From an uncultured Lachnospiraceae bacterium (GTDB taxonomy: Bacteria; Bacillota; Clostridia; Lachnospirales; Lachnospiraceae), in contig CAMALD010000006.1 of the NCBI GenBank assembly GCA_945836355.1, forward strand, positions 1-17,192: a stretch of DNA of 17,192 bases. Direction: 5' to 3'. The notes under the pieces were generated by a model. It did not search any database. It was not told the DNA's origin and was given only the letters and a program-made list of their open reading frames with translations. Positions 7,954 to 15,522 of the stretch are shown here, piece by piece; the first letter of the stretch is position 1, and every line of letters starts with the position of its first letter. The position numbers were made by a program, and so were the translations under genes.

Positions 7954-8688
7954 TCAGTTATCATTCTTGATGGCCTCCTCATAGAGGGTGGATACCGTCT
8001 CCACATCCCCCTGCGCAATCAGACGCCCTTTTTCCAGTATGACGGCTCGGTCGCACAAGGAACGCACCTGCCCTATGGAATGAGACACAAAGAGCACCGT
8101 AATCCCTTTTTCAAACATATCCTTAATCTTTTTCTCACTCTTTTTCTTAAACTTGGCATCTCCGACCGAAAGCACCTCATCCAGAATCAGGATTTCCGGT
8201 TCCACAATCGTTGCAATCGAAAAACCCAGACGTGCCTTCATTCCGGAGGAGTAATTCTTGAGCGGAACATTGATAAAGTCACCAAGCTCGGAAAACTCGA
8301 CAATCTCATCGTACTTCTCCTTCAAAAACTCCTTCGGATAGCCCAGCATCGCACCATACAGATATATATTCTCTGCTCCGGTGTACTGCGCGTCAAAGCC
8401 TGCCCCGAGCTCCAGCAGCGGCACGATGCTTCCGTTCCGCACAACCTTCCCCTCGGTCGGCTTTAACACCCCTGCAATAATCTTGAGCAGCGTGCTCTTG
8501 CCTGCACCGTTCAGCCCCAGTATGCCGAGCCGCTCTCCCTTTTTCACCTGGAACGAAATATCCTTCAGTGCCCAGAATTCATGGTAACGCAGCTCGCGTC
8601 GCACCAGCTTAATTGCATAATCCTTCAGGCTGTCCACGCGCTCGTTTGCCAGTCGAAACAATATTCCCACATTTTCTATCGATAACAT
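7954..8688 (-). CDS. Polysaccharide/teichoic-acid ABC exporter ATPase (Wzt/TagH-like, short form)
   Basis: Powers export of a lipid-linked glycan across the membrane with the permease encoded just upstream. The 244 residues contain the exporter-type N-terminus ending in EFWALKDISFQVKKGE, Walker A GLNGAGKST (58-66), a degenerate signature YSSGMKARL (146-154), Walker B ILILDEVLSVGD (166-177) and switch histidine FVSHS (His203). The DEVLSVGD variant and YSSGM signature are typical of Wzt/TagH exporters. There is no C-terminal carbohydrate-binding or repeat extension, unlike long Wzt and B. subtilis TagH. The start is uncertain: ATG 8688 has AAGGA only four bases away, GTG 8703 has AGAGG at six, and GTG 8724 has none. 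The frame is open back to the permease stop. Confidence 0.88.
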   Translation of the reverse strand: MLSIENVGILFRLANERVDSLKDYAIKLVRRELRYHEFWALKDISFQVKKGERLGILGLNGAGKSTLLKIIAGVLKPTEGKVVRNGSIVPLLELGAGFDAQYTGAENIYLYGAMLGYPKEFLKEKYDEIVEFSELGDFINVPLKNYSSGMKARLGFSIATIVEPEILILDEVLSVGDAKFKKKSEKKIKDMFEKGITVLFVSHSIGQVRSLCDRAVILEKGRLIAQGDVETVSTLYEEAIKNDN

Positions 8689-8784
8689 TGTGTCCTTACT
8701 CACGAGAAACCTCTTTCCGTCCACATTTGTGGATATCCATTCATTCGCGTATCCGCTGAGGCCAAAATACCTCCCGACCTCATA

Positions 8785-9561
8785 TTAAATATATAGTACA
8801 AAGCGATCCTGCTTCTTATAGAAGATATATACACCGACCGTCAAAACAGCCAGACTGAACACGATCGGATAAACCGTGTAAAAAAGCTCCGACGGCTGAC
8901 CGTAGATGGCGTGACGGAAATTCGCAATCACCGAATACAGCGGATTATAGCGAATGAGCACTCCATACTTGGAATCAAGCAGGTTTTCTGCCGGATAAAA
9001 AATCGCGGACATATACATGATAAGCATGGTCGCAACGTTCCACAGATACTCAAGGTCGCGAAAAAAGACATCCAGCACGGAGAGCAGCAGCCCGATTGCC
9101 ACCGTCATGATAAATAGAGTAATCAGCGGCAAAAACACACCGAGCAGGTGCCGGGTCGGCTTCATGCCCTGCGCCCCCGCCACCAGCACCAGCACTACCA
9201 GCGAAAGCAAAAAAGTGATAAAGCTGGACATGACGGCGGCCAACGGATACATGTACTTCGGCACATATACCTTGCGGATCATTCCCGCATTTCTGCGTAT
9301 GGACTTTAATGCAAGCTTCGTCCCACCCGAAAAGAAGGTATACAGCAGACGTCCCGTCAAAATATACACCGAAAAATGAGGTGTCTTTTTTTCCATGATG
9401 GTTCCGAAGACAATGGTAAGCACAATCATGGTAAGCAACGGTTCCAACAGCGTCCAGACAAATCCCAGGATGGAGTTTCGGTACTTCAGCTTGACATCCT
9501 TCTTGGTTAGCTCAAGCAACAAAAAACGGTACTTTTTGAAATTTTCTATAAATGACTTCAT
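8785..9561 (-). CDS. ABC-2 polysaccharide exporter permease (Wzm/TagG-like)
   Basis: Membrane half of the glycan exporter. Its 258 residues begin with an amphipathic, basic interface helix (FLLLELTKKDVKLKYRNS). The family hallmark SILGFVWTLLEPLLTM (30-45) leads into the first membrane segment. About six membrane segments follow, near 36-54, 66-84, 105-130, 138-163, 172-191 and 228-247. The C-terminal signature IFYPAENLL then RYNPLY (187-209) is typical of ABC-2 polysaccharide exporters. A ribosome site (AGGAGAATAGGAACC) precedes the ATG. It is followed after 96 bp by its ATPase partner. The gap to leuA upstream is 59 bp with no convincing terminator, so transcription could run through from leuA. 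Confidence 0.9.
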   Translation of the reverse strand: MKSFIENFKKYRFLLLELTKKDVKLKYRNSILGFVWTLLEPLLTMIVLTIVFGTIMEKKTPHFSVYILTGRLLYTFFSGGTKLALKSIRRNAGMIRKVYVPKYMYPLAAVMSSFITFLLSLVVLVLVAGAQGMKPTRHLLGVFLPLITLFIMTVAIGLLLSVLDVFFRDLEYLWNVATMLIMYMSAIFYPAENLLDSKYGVLIRYNPLYSVIANFRHAIYGQPSELFYTVYPIVFSLAVLTVGVYIFYKKQDRFVLYI

Positions 9562-9620
9562 TTTGGTTCCTATTCTCCTGCGATGCCGTCCTGCCGGCAG
9601 CTTTTACAGGAATACGATGA

Positions 9621-11291
9621 TTATTTCTGCAGCAGCCTGTTCAATGCACTGAATAGCGCACGGAAGGATGCCCGCGTGATATTGGAGCTGACGCCCACGC
9701 CAAAGGTAGTCTCCCCGGTATCATTGTCCATCAGATGGATGTATGCAGCAGCCTGTGCCGTGGAGCCCTCCTGCAATGCATGCTCATTGTAATCGAGCAC
9801 TCTGAGCCTGCGCCCCGTCTCAACAGCAAGACCGCGCTTCAACGCATCAATCGGGCCGTTTCCGATAGAGGCAAAGCTTCGCTCCTCTCCCTTGTAAGTA
9901 TAATCAATTGTCAGTTTGGTGTCATAATCTCCTTCACCAGCCGGAAGCTCCTCCATCAGACTCCTTCGGAAATGATAAGGCTCCTTCCGGTCCAGATAGC
10001 AGCGCTTAAACTCTGCCATAATCTGCTCCGGTCCGACCTCTCCCTGTTTTTCTGTGATTGCCTGAACCACATCGGCGAACTCCTTATGCATGCCCTTCGG
10101 CAGCTTGAAACCAAAGTACGTCTCCATAATGAAGGCAACACCACCTTTTCCTGACTGGCTGTTAATGCGCACAATCGGCTCATACATTCTGCCGATATCA
10201 GACGGGTCAATCGGCAGATACGGCACCTGCCAGATTTCACTGTTTCGCTCCTTCATTGCCTTGACACCCTTATTGATTGCATCCTGATGAGAGCCTGAAA
10301 ATGCGGTAAATACCAGCTTGCCCGCATAAGGATGTCTCGCAGGAATCGGAAGCTTACAGCAGCGCTCATAAACCTCCGCGATTTCACGAATATTCTCAAT
10401 ATTGAGCTGTGGGTCAATGCCCTGTGAAAACATATTATACGCGATGGTCAGAATATCAACATTGCCCGTGCGCTCCCCGTTACCAAAGAGCGTGCCCTCC
10501 ACTCTGTCCGCACCGGCAAGCAGGGCCAGCTCCGAAGCTGCCACACCGCAGCCGCGATCATTGTGCGGATGCACAGAGAGAATGATATTTTCACGATCCT
10601 TAAAATGCTTTGACATCCACTCAATCTGATCCGCATAAACATTCGGTGTATTCATCTCCACAGTGGACGGCAGATTAAAGATAATCTTATTTTCCGCAGA
10701 AGGCTGCCATACCTCCTGCACGGCAGAACAGATTTCCAGAGCAAAGTCAAGCTCCGTGCCTGTAAAGCTCTCCGGCGAATACTCCAGGATTATCTTGCCC
10801 GGAAAATCCTTTGCGTATTCCTTGACAAGTCTGGTACCTTCCGTCGCAATCTTTATAATCTCCGGACGCTCCATGTGGAACACCACATCCCTCTGAAGGG
10901 TTGAGGTGGAATTGTAAATATGCACCACCGCACGCTTCACGCCTTCAATCGCCTCAAAGGTGCGCTTAATCAGATGCTCTCTGCACTGCGTGAGCACCTG
11001 CACCGTCACATCATCCGGAATCATTTTGCGGTCAACCAGCTGGCGCAGGAAATCATACTCAATCTGCGATGCTGACGGAAAACCGATTTCAATCTCCTTA
11101 AATCCGAGCTTCACCAGCATATTAAAAAACTCGATTTTTTCCTCCACCACCATCGGCTCGATTAATGCCTGATTACCATCACGCAGATCAACACTACACC
11201 AGATTGGAGCCTTTGTAATCTCACGGTTTGGCCATTCCCGTTCCGGATAAGCTACTACCGGATTCTTACGATATCTTTTATAATTCAACAT
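9621..11291 (-). CDS. leuA: 2-isopropylmalate synthase
   Basis: First committed step of leucine synthesis: condenses acetyl-CoA with 2-oxoisovalerate in the cytoplasm. The 556-residue protein is the long form (about 550-600) shared by yeast, actinobacteria and many clostridia. The TIM-barrel catalytic domain has SVDLRDGNQAL (33-43), whose LRDG carries the metal and catalytic residues, the metal-binding SVHPHNDRG (239-247), and GNGERTGN (270-277). The C-terminal third, from about residue 450, is the LeuA dimerisation/allosteric domain that senses leucine (DYDTKLTIDYTYKG, then IGNGPIDALKRGL). The start at 11291 is chosen because GAGGGAG lies just upstream; an in-frame ATG at 11303 would add four residues. 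No other leucine gene and no T-box leader are visible. It sits 35 bp after cdaR. Confidence 0.95.
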   Translation of the reverse strand: MLNYKRYRKNPVVAYPEREWPNREITKAPIWCSVDLRDGNQALIEPMVVEEKIEFFNMLVKLGFKEIEIGFPSASQIEYDFLRQLVDRKMIPDDVTVQVLTQCREHLIKRTFEAIEGVKRAVVHIYNSTSTLQRDVVFHMERPEIIKIATEGTRLVKEYAKDFPGKIILEYSPESFTGTELDFALEICSAVQEVWQPSAENKIIFNLPSTVEMNTPNVYADQIEWMSKHFKDRENIILSVHPHNDRGCGVAASELALLAGADRVEGTLFGNGERTGNVDILTIAYNMFSQGIDPQLNIENIREIAEVYERCCKLPIPARHPYAGKLVFTAFSGSHQDAINKGVKAMKERNSEIWQVPYLPIDPSDIGRMYEPIVRINSQSGKGGVAFIMETYFGFKLPKGMHKEFADVVQAITEKQGEVGPEQIMAEFKRCYLDRKEPYHFRRSLMEELPAGEGDYDTKLTIDYTYKGEERSFASIGNGPIDALKRGLAVETGRRLRVLDYNEHALQEGSTAQAAAYIHLMDNDTGETTFGVGVSSNITRASFRALFSALNRLLQK

Positions 11292-11326
11292 ATTCTCCCT
11301 CATTTCCGCACTCTGTCGCGCTCCTT

Positions 11327-12727
11327 TTATTCTTCTCCTTCATTCATGCCCTCTGCGGCATCCGGCAGTTTGACCTCCACATCACTTCCCCTGGTTGTCT
11401 TTGCTTCCACAATCTCAATTCCTATGGTGCCTGTACGGACCGTCACGCTCTGCTGCGTATCCGAATATACCGAGACATAATAGCTGCCCGGCTCATAATC
11501 CGACACATCAATATACATCCTCAAATCAGCGGCGGTCAGTGTTTTCAAAATCTCCTCACTGCCCATCACCTTGATGCTGATATCATTCTTGGTCGTAAAG
11601 ATGAGGTCATATCCCTCCTGTAAGCCCCTGACCTCAATATCCGTGCTGCCCACACTGATATTCTCTGTCGGCATCTTCTCGATATATGCCTTTACCATCA
11701 CATACTTTTCCTCATCGACCAGCACAAAATCACCGGCATAATACTCATTCAGGTAGTTTTCAATATTGACCTTTGCCTCCACATTCTCACTCTGCATGGC
11801 AATATCAAACGGAATGGTTATCGATTCTATATATCTTAGCCTATCGGCCGTACCGGCAATCGTAATCTCCGTCGGTACATGCTGTGTCCCGACACACTCA
11901 TAGCCGTAGCCAGGTGTTCCCTGCGTCTCAATCAGGAGCGGAATGGTCTTTACCGGCAATACCGTCACTTCGATTTCGACCTCATCCACCTCGAAATCCA
12001 GCGCCGAATTTTCCAGCTGATAGCCGTTTTTGTCATATACACTTAAGCCCGAGGTCTGTGAAAAGCTCTGTGTCGCCCGTGTTGAGTCAACCGATACTAC
12101 TACCTTGGCAATGCGTTCAATCTGTTTTTTCGAACCTGAAATCTGCAGTATGTTCGGTCGTACGACCTGATCCGTCACATAATAGCCCGGCGCAGCTTCC
12201 CCTAACATCTCTATATCCACGCGAAAGGCCTCGCTCACGTAATCCTCGAGGGTCAGCAGCATCATTTCCGGGCTCTTTGACTCAATCGAGATATCTTCGT
12301 TGACAAAACTGCTTGTATCGCTGACCTTCACCTGAATCGGCACTGCGTATACCAGCGACATCTGCCTGAAATCCGCTGTCACATCAAAATCAGCCATCGT
12401 CAGGCTGTTTGCCACCGAACGCGGCGCTCTCACACGGATATCAACGGTTCTCCCGCTCTCAATGTCACTGATCTTCCCCTGCTCCTGCAGTGCTGTCTCA
12501 TTGACCACCGTAACCGGAATCTCCCTGATGGTTATCGTCGTGTAGGGATCTTCCATATTCATGATTGCCATCCACACCATAAAGGCGCTGATCAGCGACA
12601 CAATCTTCCACCCGAAATTATGCAGCAGGCGGTGGTAAAGCTTTGACATGCACTCCTTCAGAATACGTAATATACTGCTTGCACCCTCTTTATTCTGCTT
12701 TTCCGAATTTCTCTCATCTTCCCACAT
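11327..12727 (-). CDS. cdaR: CdaA regulatory protein, YbbR-repeat protein
   Basis: Membrane-anchored, mostly extracellular partner that in other Bacillota binds and modulates the diadenylate cyclase CdaA. A short cytoplasmic head and one membrane segment (about 38-57, WKIVSLISAFMVWMAIM) are followed by about 385 extracellular residues. These make four YbbR-like repeats, roughly 62-162, 165-256, 260-350 and 356-445. Each is recognisable by the pattern of a Pro/Val opening and a closing V-x-V-E strand (for example IPVTVVNE, IPLLIETQG). The tail is acidic (EGMNEGEE). The start is ambiguous. ATG 12727 has GGAG eight bases upstream. ATG 12649 has AAGGAG three bases away and would give the shorter N-terminus usual for CdaR. 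It lies 29 bp after cdaA, the standard arrangement. Confidence 0.88.
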   Translation of the reverse strand: MWEDERNSEKQNKEGASSILRILKECMSKLYHRLLHNFGWKIVSLISAFMVWMAIMNMEDPYTTITIREIPVTVVNETALQEQGKISDIESGRTVDIRVRAPRSVANSLTMADFDVTADFRQMSLVYAVPIQVKVSDTSSFVNEDISIESKSPEMMLLTLEDYVSEAFRVDIEMLGEAAPGYYVTDQVVRPNILQISGSKKQIERIAKVVVSVDSTRATQSFSQTSGLSVYDKNGYQLENSALDFEVDEVEIEVTVLPVKTIPLLIETQGTPGYGYECVGTQHVPTEITIAGTADRLRYIESITIPFDIAMQSENVEAKVNIENYLNEYYAGDFVLVDEEKYVMVKAYIEKMPTENISVGSTDIEVRGLQEGYDLIFTTKNDISIKVMGSEEILKTLTAADLRMYIDVSDYEPGSYYVSVYSDTQQSVTVRTGTIGIEIVEAKTTRGSDVEVKLPDAAEGMNEGEE

Positions 12728-12756
12728 GATTCCGTCTCCGCACTATCATTTCTATA

Positions 12757-13620
12757 TCATCTTCCGTCTGCCGTCTTTCGCTTTTTTCCAAGCATAAAAT
12801 GTCCTTTTTTCTTTTCCGGCACCGCAATCAGCGCCATCAGCTTTTCCCTAAGGGTGTCACCGCTGATACCGCGAATAATCTCGCCGCCTTTCGCGATGGA
12901 GACCTTTCCGGTCTGCTCCGACACAATAATTGTAAAGCTGTCCGTCTCCTCACTGATTCCCACCGCCGCGCGATGTCTGGTACCCATTTCCTTGCTCAGC
13001 TGCATATTGTGCGACAACGGCAGATAGCAGGTTGCAGCCATAATCTTTCTGCCCCGGATAATGATTGCCCCGTCATGAAGAGGTTTGTTTTCCTCAAAAA
13101 TGCTAATCAGAAGACCGGAGGATATATCCGCATCCAGAATGATTCCGGTATCGATGTATTTCTGCATGTCAATCTGCTGTTCAATGACAATCAGGGCGCC
13201 CGTTTTCTCCTTTGCCATAGCATACACGCCACGCACCAGTTCGTCAATGTCCTTTTCATTCAGTGTACTCTTATCTGCCGTACTGCTTCCAAAAAACATC
13301 GGGATAAGCTCACGCTGTCCCAGTTGTTCGAGCACCTTGCGCAGCTCCGGCTGAAAGATAATGATAATGGCAGTAATTCCCACACCCACCGCGTTGACAA
13401 AAATCCACAGGATTGCCTGCAGATGAAAAATGGATGCCAGCAGCCAGAATAAGAGCAAAAACACCAGTCCCTTTAATACCGCCCACGCATTTGTCGTTTT
13501 AATCCACCGCAGGAAATAGTAGATAATCACTGCAATAATCAGAATTTCAATCAAATCCGTCATATGAAGCTTTGCCAGACGCACGATATATTCATCAAAA
13601 AATGCTTTGATCACTTCCAT
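12757..13620 (-). CDS. cdaA: Diadenylate cyclase CdaA (DisA_N domain)
   Basis: Makes the second messenger c-di-AMP from two ATP at the inner membrane face; this molecule controls potassium and osmolyte balance and wall integrity in Bacillota. The 287 residues have three membrane segments (about 22-40, 47-63, 66-88). A linker (FQPELRKVLEQLG, 89-101) leads into the DisA_N cyclase domain. Both catalytic motifs are intact: DGA at 183-185 within PLHDGAIII, and RHR at 215-217 within GTRHRAAVG. The C-terminal tail is strongly basic (EKKKGHFMLGKKRK). The ribosome site before ATG 13620 is modest (GGTAAGG). It stands between an uncharacterised membrane protein and cdaR. The glmM gene that often completes this module is not downstream. 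Confidence 0.95.
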   Translation of the reverse strand: MEVIKAFFDEYIVRLAKLHMTDLIEILIIAVIIYYFLRWIKTTNAWAVLKGLVFLLLFWLLASIFHLQAILWIFVNAVGVGITAIIIIFQPELRKVLEQLGQRELIPMFFGSSTADKSTLNEKDIDELVRGVYAMAKEKTGALIVIEQQIDMQKYIDTGIILDADISSGLLISIFEENKPLHDGAIIIRGRKIMAATCYLPLSHNMQLSKEMGTRHRAAVGISEETDSFTIIVSEQTGKVSIAKGGEIIRGISGDTLREKLMALIAVPEKKKGHFMLGKKRKTADGR

Positions 13621-13644
13621 AACCTTACCCGCTCCGTTTTTCTA

Positions 13645-14943
13645 TTATTTCCCTTCCTGCTCAAGGCTCTGTTCTTTATCCCTCTGCTCTGTGCGGTGTG
13701 CCCGCTCATCCATACGCATCAGGTCATCCTCGTTCAGATATTCTGTCTCCTCGCCCCTCTCGTAGGCTTTTGCATTCCTCTTTTCTGCCTCATAAGCATC
13801 CAGTTCATCCCTGCCCTTTTGCCCGTGAGACATAACCGCAGAGCTCAGATCCTCTCTCAATCTGCGGAACTGAGCCGGAATAAATGCCCTGCTTCCTGTC
13901 TGGCGATGTACCTGACTGCCCGCCTTGGAGCCGTTTTTCGGCCGGAAAATCACCTCGCCGGTCTCTTCATCCAGAATCTCCTCGTAATCGTCCTCGTCTT
14001 CATCCTCAACCAGAGAGCTCTTCTCATTAATATGCTTAATCTTACGATCCTGCAACCCAATCTCAATTTTCGGCACTGCCTTCACGTAATAGTAGTAGTC
14101 ATCGTCCTCAAACTGTACGTTCTCCACCGCGGTATAATCAAATACCCGCATAAAGAACAATACAATAAATGCAAGCACTACCGACAGCAGGGTTCCCAGA
14201 ATCATTCTGCCGATTTCTCCTGCCACCTCAAATTTCAAATCACAAATCAGGAAACCGAACACGTTGACCACCGCACCTGCAAGCACCGCAATCTCGGACG
14301 CATACTCCATCTTCAATCTGCGAACAGTATACACCGTGATGATGACCAGCGCAAATACCAGGGCAACCACCAGAATCTCCTTATGGTTGACAATGTCCTC
14401 ATACACTTCGGTATACAGCGGAAGGACATCATCCATAGTCAGCGAGGTGTTGGCAATCGTGTGTTTCTTGATAATGTCAAACATATAGTATACAACCACA
14501 CCACAGGCAGACGGCAGCATCGTTATCGGATTTGCCATCAAGCCAAGCAGAATCGGAACCAGATACGGAACATTAATCGTATATAAAATCGGTATGGCAA
14601 CAACCGCATAGCCATACTGCGGCGTAAAGCGCAGAAAAAAGCAATACAGTATTATAAAAACTACAAATACAATCAGCGCCATCAGCTTTGACACCGCCCA
14701 AACATGCAGTATCGAAAATATCATTGCAAATAGCACCAGAATGGACGGCGGCGTAAAAGCGCACAGCAGAGAAACCAGCAGGACCACTACCGTCTTCTCC
14801 AGGCGAGCTTCATAAGCCAGTGCCGAATTAATCATACGCAGCGTCACAAATGCCAGCACAAATTTGCAGATTGGATCCACAATCATCTGAAATTTCTGAT
14901 AATATGCTCTCAATAGCGATCTCAATTCCAAAATTTTAATCAT
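13645..14943 (-). CDS. Uncharacterised polytopic membrane protein with long acidic cytoplasmic tail
   Basis: I do not recognise a named family. The ATG at 14943 has GGAGG five bases upstream and gives 432 residues; an ATG at 14955 in the same frame has no such site. Residues 20-268 hold about eight or nine hydrophobic segments (around 22-42, 50-80, 86-104, 112-125, 127-154, 189-206, 217-234, 246-265). The last 165 residues are hydrophilic. They start with EDDDYYYYVKAVPKIEIG (279-296), then an acidic run around 312-330 (VEDEDEDDYEEILDEETGE), then a charged helix-prone end (370-432). It ends 24 bp before cdaA, so it is almost surely co-transcribed. A role near CdaA or in transport under c-di-AMP control is a guess from context. 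From memory, related genes sit ahead of cdaA in Lachnospiraceae; not checked. Confidence 0.85.
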   Translation of the reverse strand: MIKILELRSLLRAYYQKFQMIVDPICKFVLAFVTLRMINSALAYEARLEKTVVVLLVSLLCAFTPPSILVLFAMIFSILHVWAVSKLMALIVFVVFIILYCFFLRFTPQYGYAVVAIPILYTINVPYLVPILLGLMANPITMLPSACGVVVYYMFDIIKKHTIANTSLTMDDVLPLYTEVYEDIVNHKEILVVALVFALVIITVYTVRRLKMEYASEIAVLAGAVVNVFGFLICDLKFEVAGEIGRMILGTLLSVVLAFIVLFFMRVFDYTAVENVQFEDDDYYYYVKAVPKIEIGLQDRKIKHINEKSSLVEDEDEDDYEEILDEETGEVIFRPKNGSKAGSQVHRQTGSRAFIPAQFRRLREDLSSAVMSHGQKGRDELDAYEAEKRNAKAYERGEETEYLNEDDLMRMDERAHRTEQRDKEQSLEQEGK

Positions 14944-14975
14944 ACAAACCTCCATTTATGAACATCCGCGGCGAA

Positions 14976-15404
14976 TCACTGCTCCTGCCCGTCATCGGAC
15001 TCACTCTGCAATGCTTCTTCTTCGCGATAAATCTTTCTCATCACCTTGAGCATTCGGAAATACTTTGTCAGCTTTCCGCGTGACAGATCGTACTTAATGG
15101 AATATCCAATGATTGTGCCTACAATATATATCGTAAGCAGTATGATATAGCCTACCAAAACCGTAATCCCGATTGCATGATAGTCCAGAGTCACCGCCTG
15201 CGCAATCAGATATTCCGACTTGTACAGTACAACCAGCGCAAGTACCAGCAGATACCCGAAGGTCACTGCCAGTATTGTTTTTAATATCTGGAAACGCACA
15301 TAGTCCGACTTATAATATTTACTCAGCCTGATATCTTCCTTTCCCGATCCCTCTTCATAGATTGCAAGCTTCGTCATCAATCTGGTTTTTCGTATATTCA
15401 GCAT
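14976..15404 (-). CDS. Uncharacterised small membrane protein, first gene of the c-di-AMP cluster
   Basis: No family recognised. The ATG at 15404 has GAGG five bases upstream and yields 142 residues; a GTG at 15425 in the same frame lacks a good site. The protein has a charged N-terminal part (1-40, with KLAIYEEGSGKEDIRLSKYY), two membrane segments (about 42-61 and 77-101), and a basic helical C-terminus (SRGKLTKYFRMLKVMRKIYREEE) ending in acidic residues. Both ends probably face the cytoplasm. It ends 32 bp before the larger membrane-protein gene and begins right after the putative promoter at 15436-15463. It is therefore likely the leading gene of the operon that makes c-di-AMP. It may be an accessory subunit of the following membrane protein, which is inference from adjacency only. 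Confidence 0.8.
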   Translation of the reverse strand: MLNIRKTRLMTKLAIYEEGSGKEDIRLSKYYKSDYVRFQILKTILAVTFGYLLVLALVVLYKSEYLIAQAVTLDYHAIGITVLVGYIILLTIYIVGTIIGYSIKYDLSRGKLTKYFRMLKVMRKIYREEEALQSESDDGQEQ

Positions 15405-15435
15405 GGCATCCTCACATTCCGGCACATCTCTGCCC

Positions 15436-15463
15436 TATATATTGTCAACCTTTTTTCTGTAAA
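15436..15463 (-). promoter_or_regulatory. Probable promoter of the c-di-AMP operon
   Basis: The minus strand reads TTTACA (15463-15458), 16 bases, then TATATA (15441-15436). An alternative -10, TATAGG, would give an 18-base spacer. A TTGACA also occurs inside the spacer but has no -10 at a proper distance. A start point near 15429 would leave a leader of about 25 bases before the first ATG at 15404. An upstream TGGTATAGT could be a second, extended -10 promoter. Confidence 0.45.
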
Positions 15464-15522
15464 CTATACCATTTTGGAAAAAAGTGCCTTCTTCATCAAT
15501 CGACCGACTGTTTTTAGCAGTT

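Noticed and set aside
8705..8788. Small minus-strand open frame between the exporter permease and ATPase (about 27 codons from ATG, or 21 from a TTG preceded by GGGAGG)
   Set aside because: No recognisable peptide features. Only the TTG variant has a ribosome site, and the spacing is short. It could be a coupling leader, but nothing supports it beyond the open frame.
9585..9600. GC-rich inverted repeat (TGCCGGCAG...CGGCA) between leuA and the exporter permease
   Set aside because: The stem is only five pairs and no U-run follows, so it does not make a believable terminator. It lies close to the ribosome site and may be incidental.
13564..14586. Long plus-strand open frame (340 codons) opposite the membrane protein and the start of cdaA
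   Set aside because: The product is Cys/His/Gln-rich without domain features and is antisense to two genes with clear ribosome sites. The similar frame at 7705-8466 is rejected for the same reason.
15405..15522. Possible terminator after the GGDEF-EAL gene (ACTG...CAGT stem; a T-run in CACTTTTTTCC)
   Set aside because: The stem is only four pairs and is not adjacent to the T-run, so no intrinsic terminator is called here.
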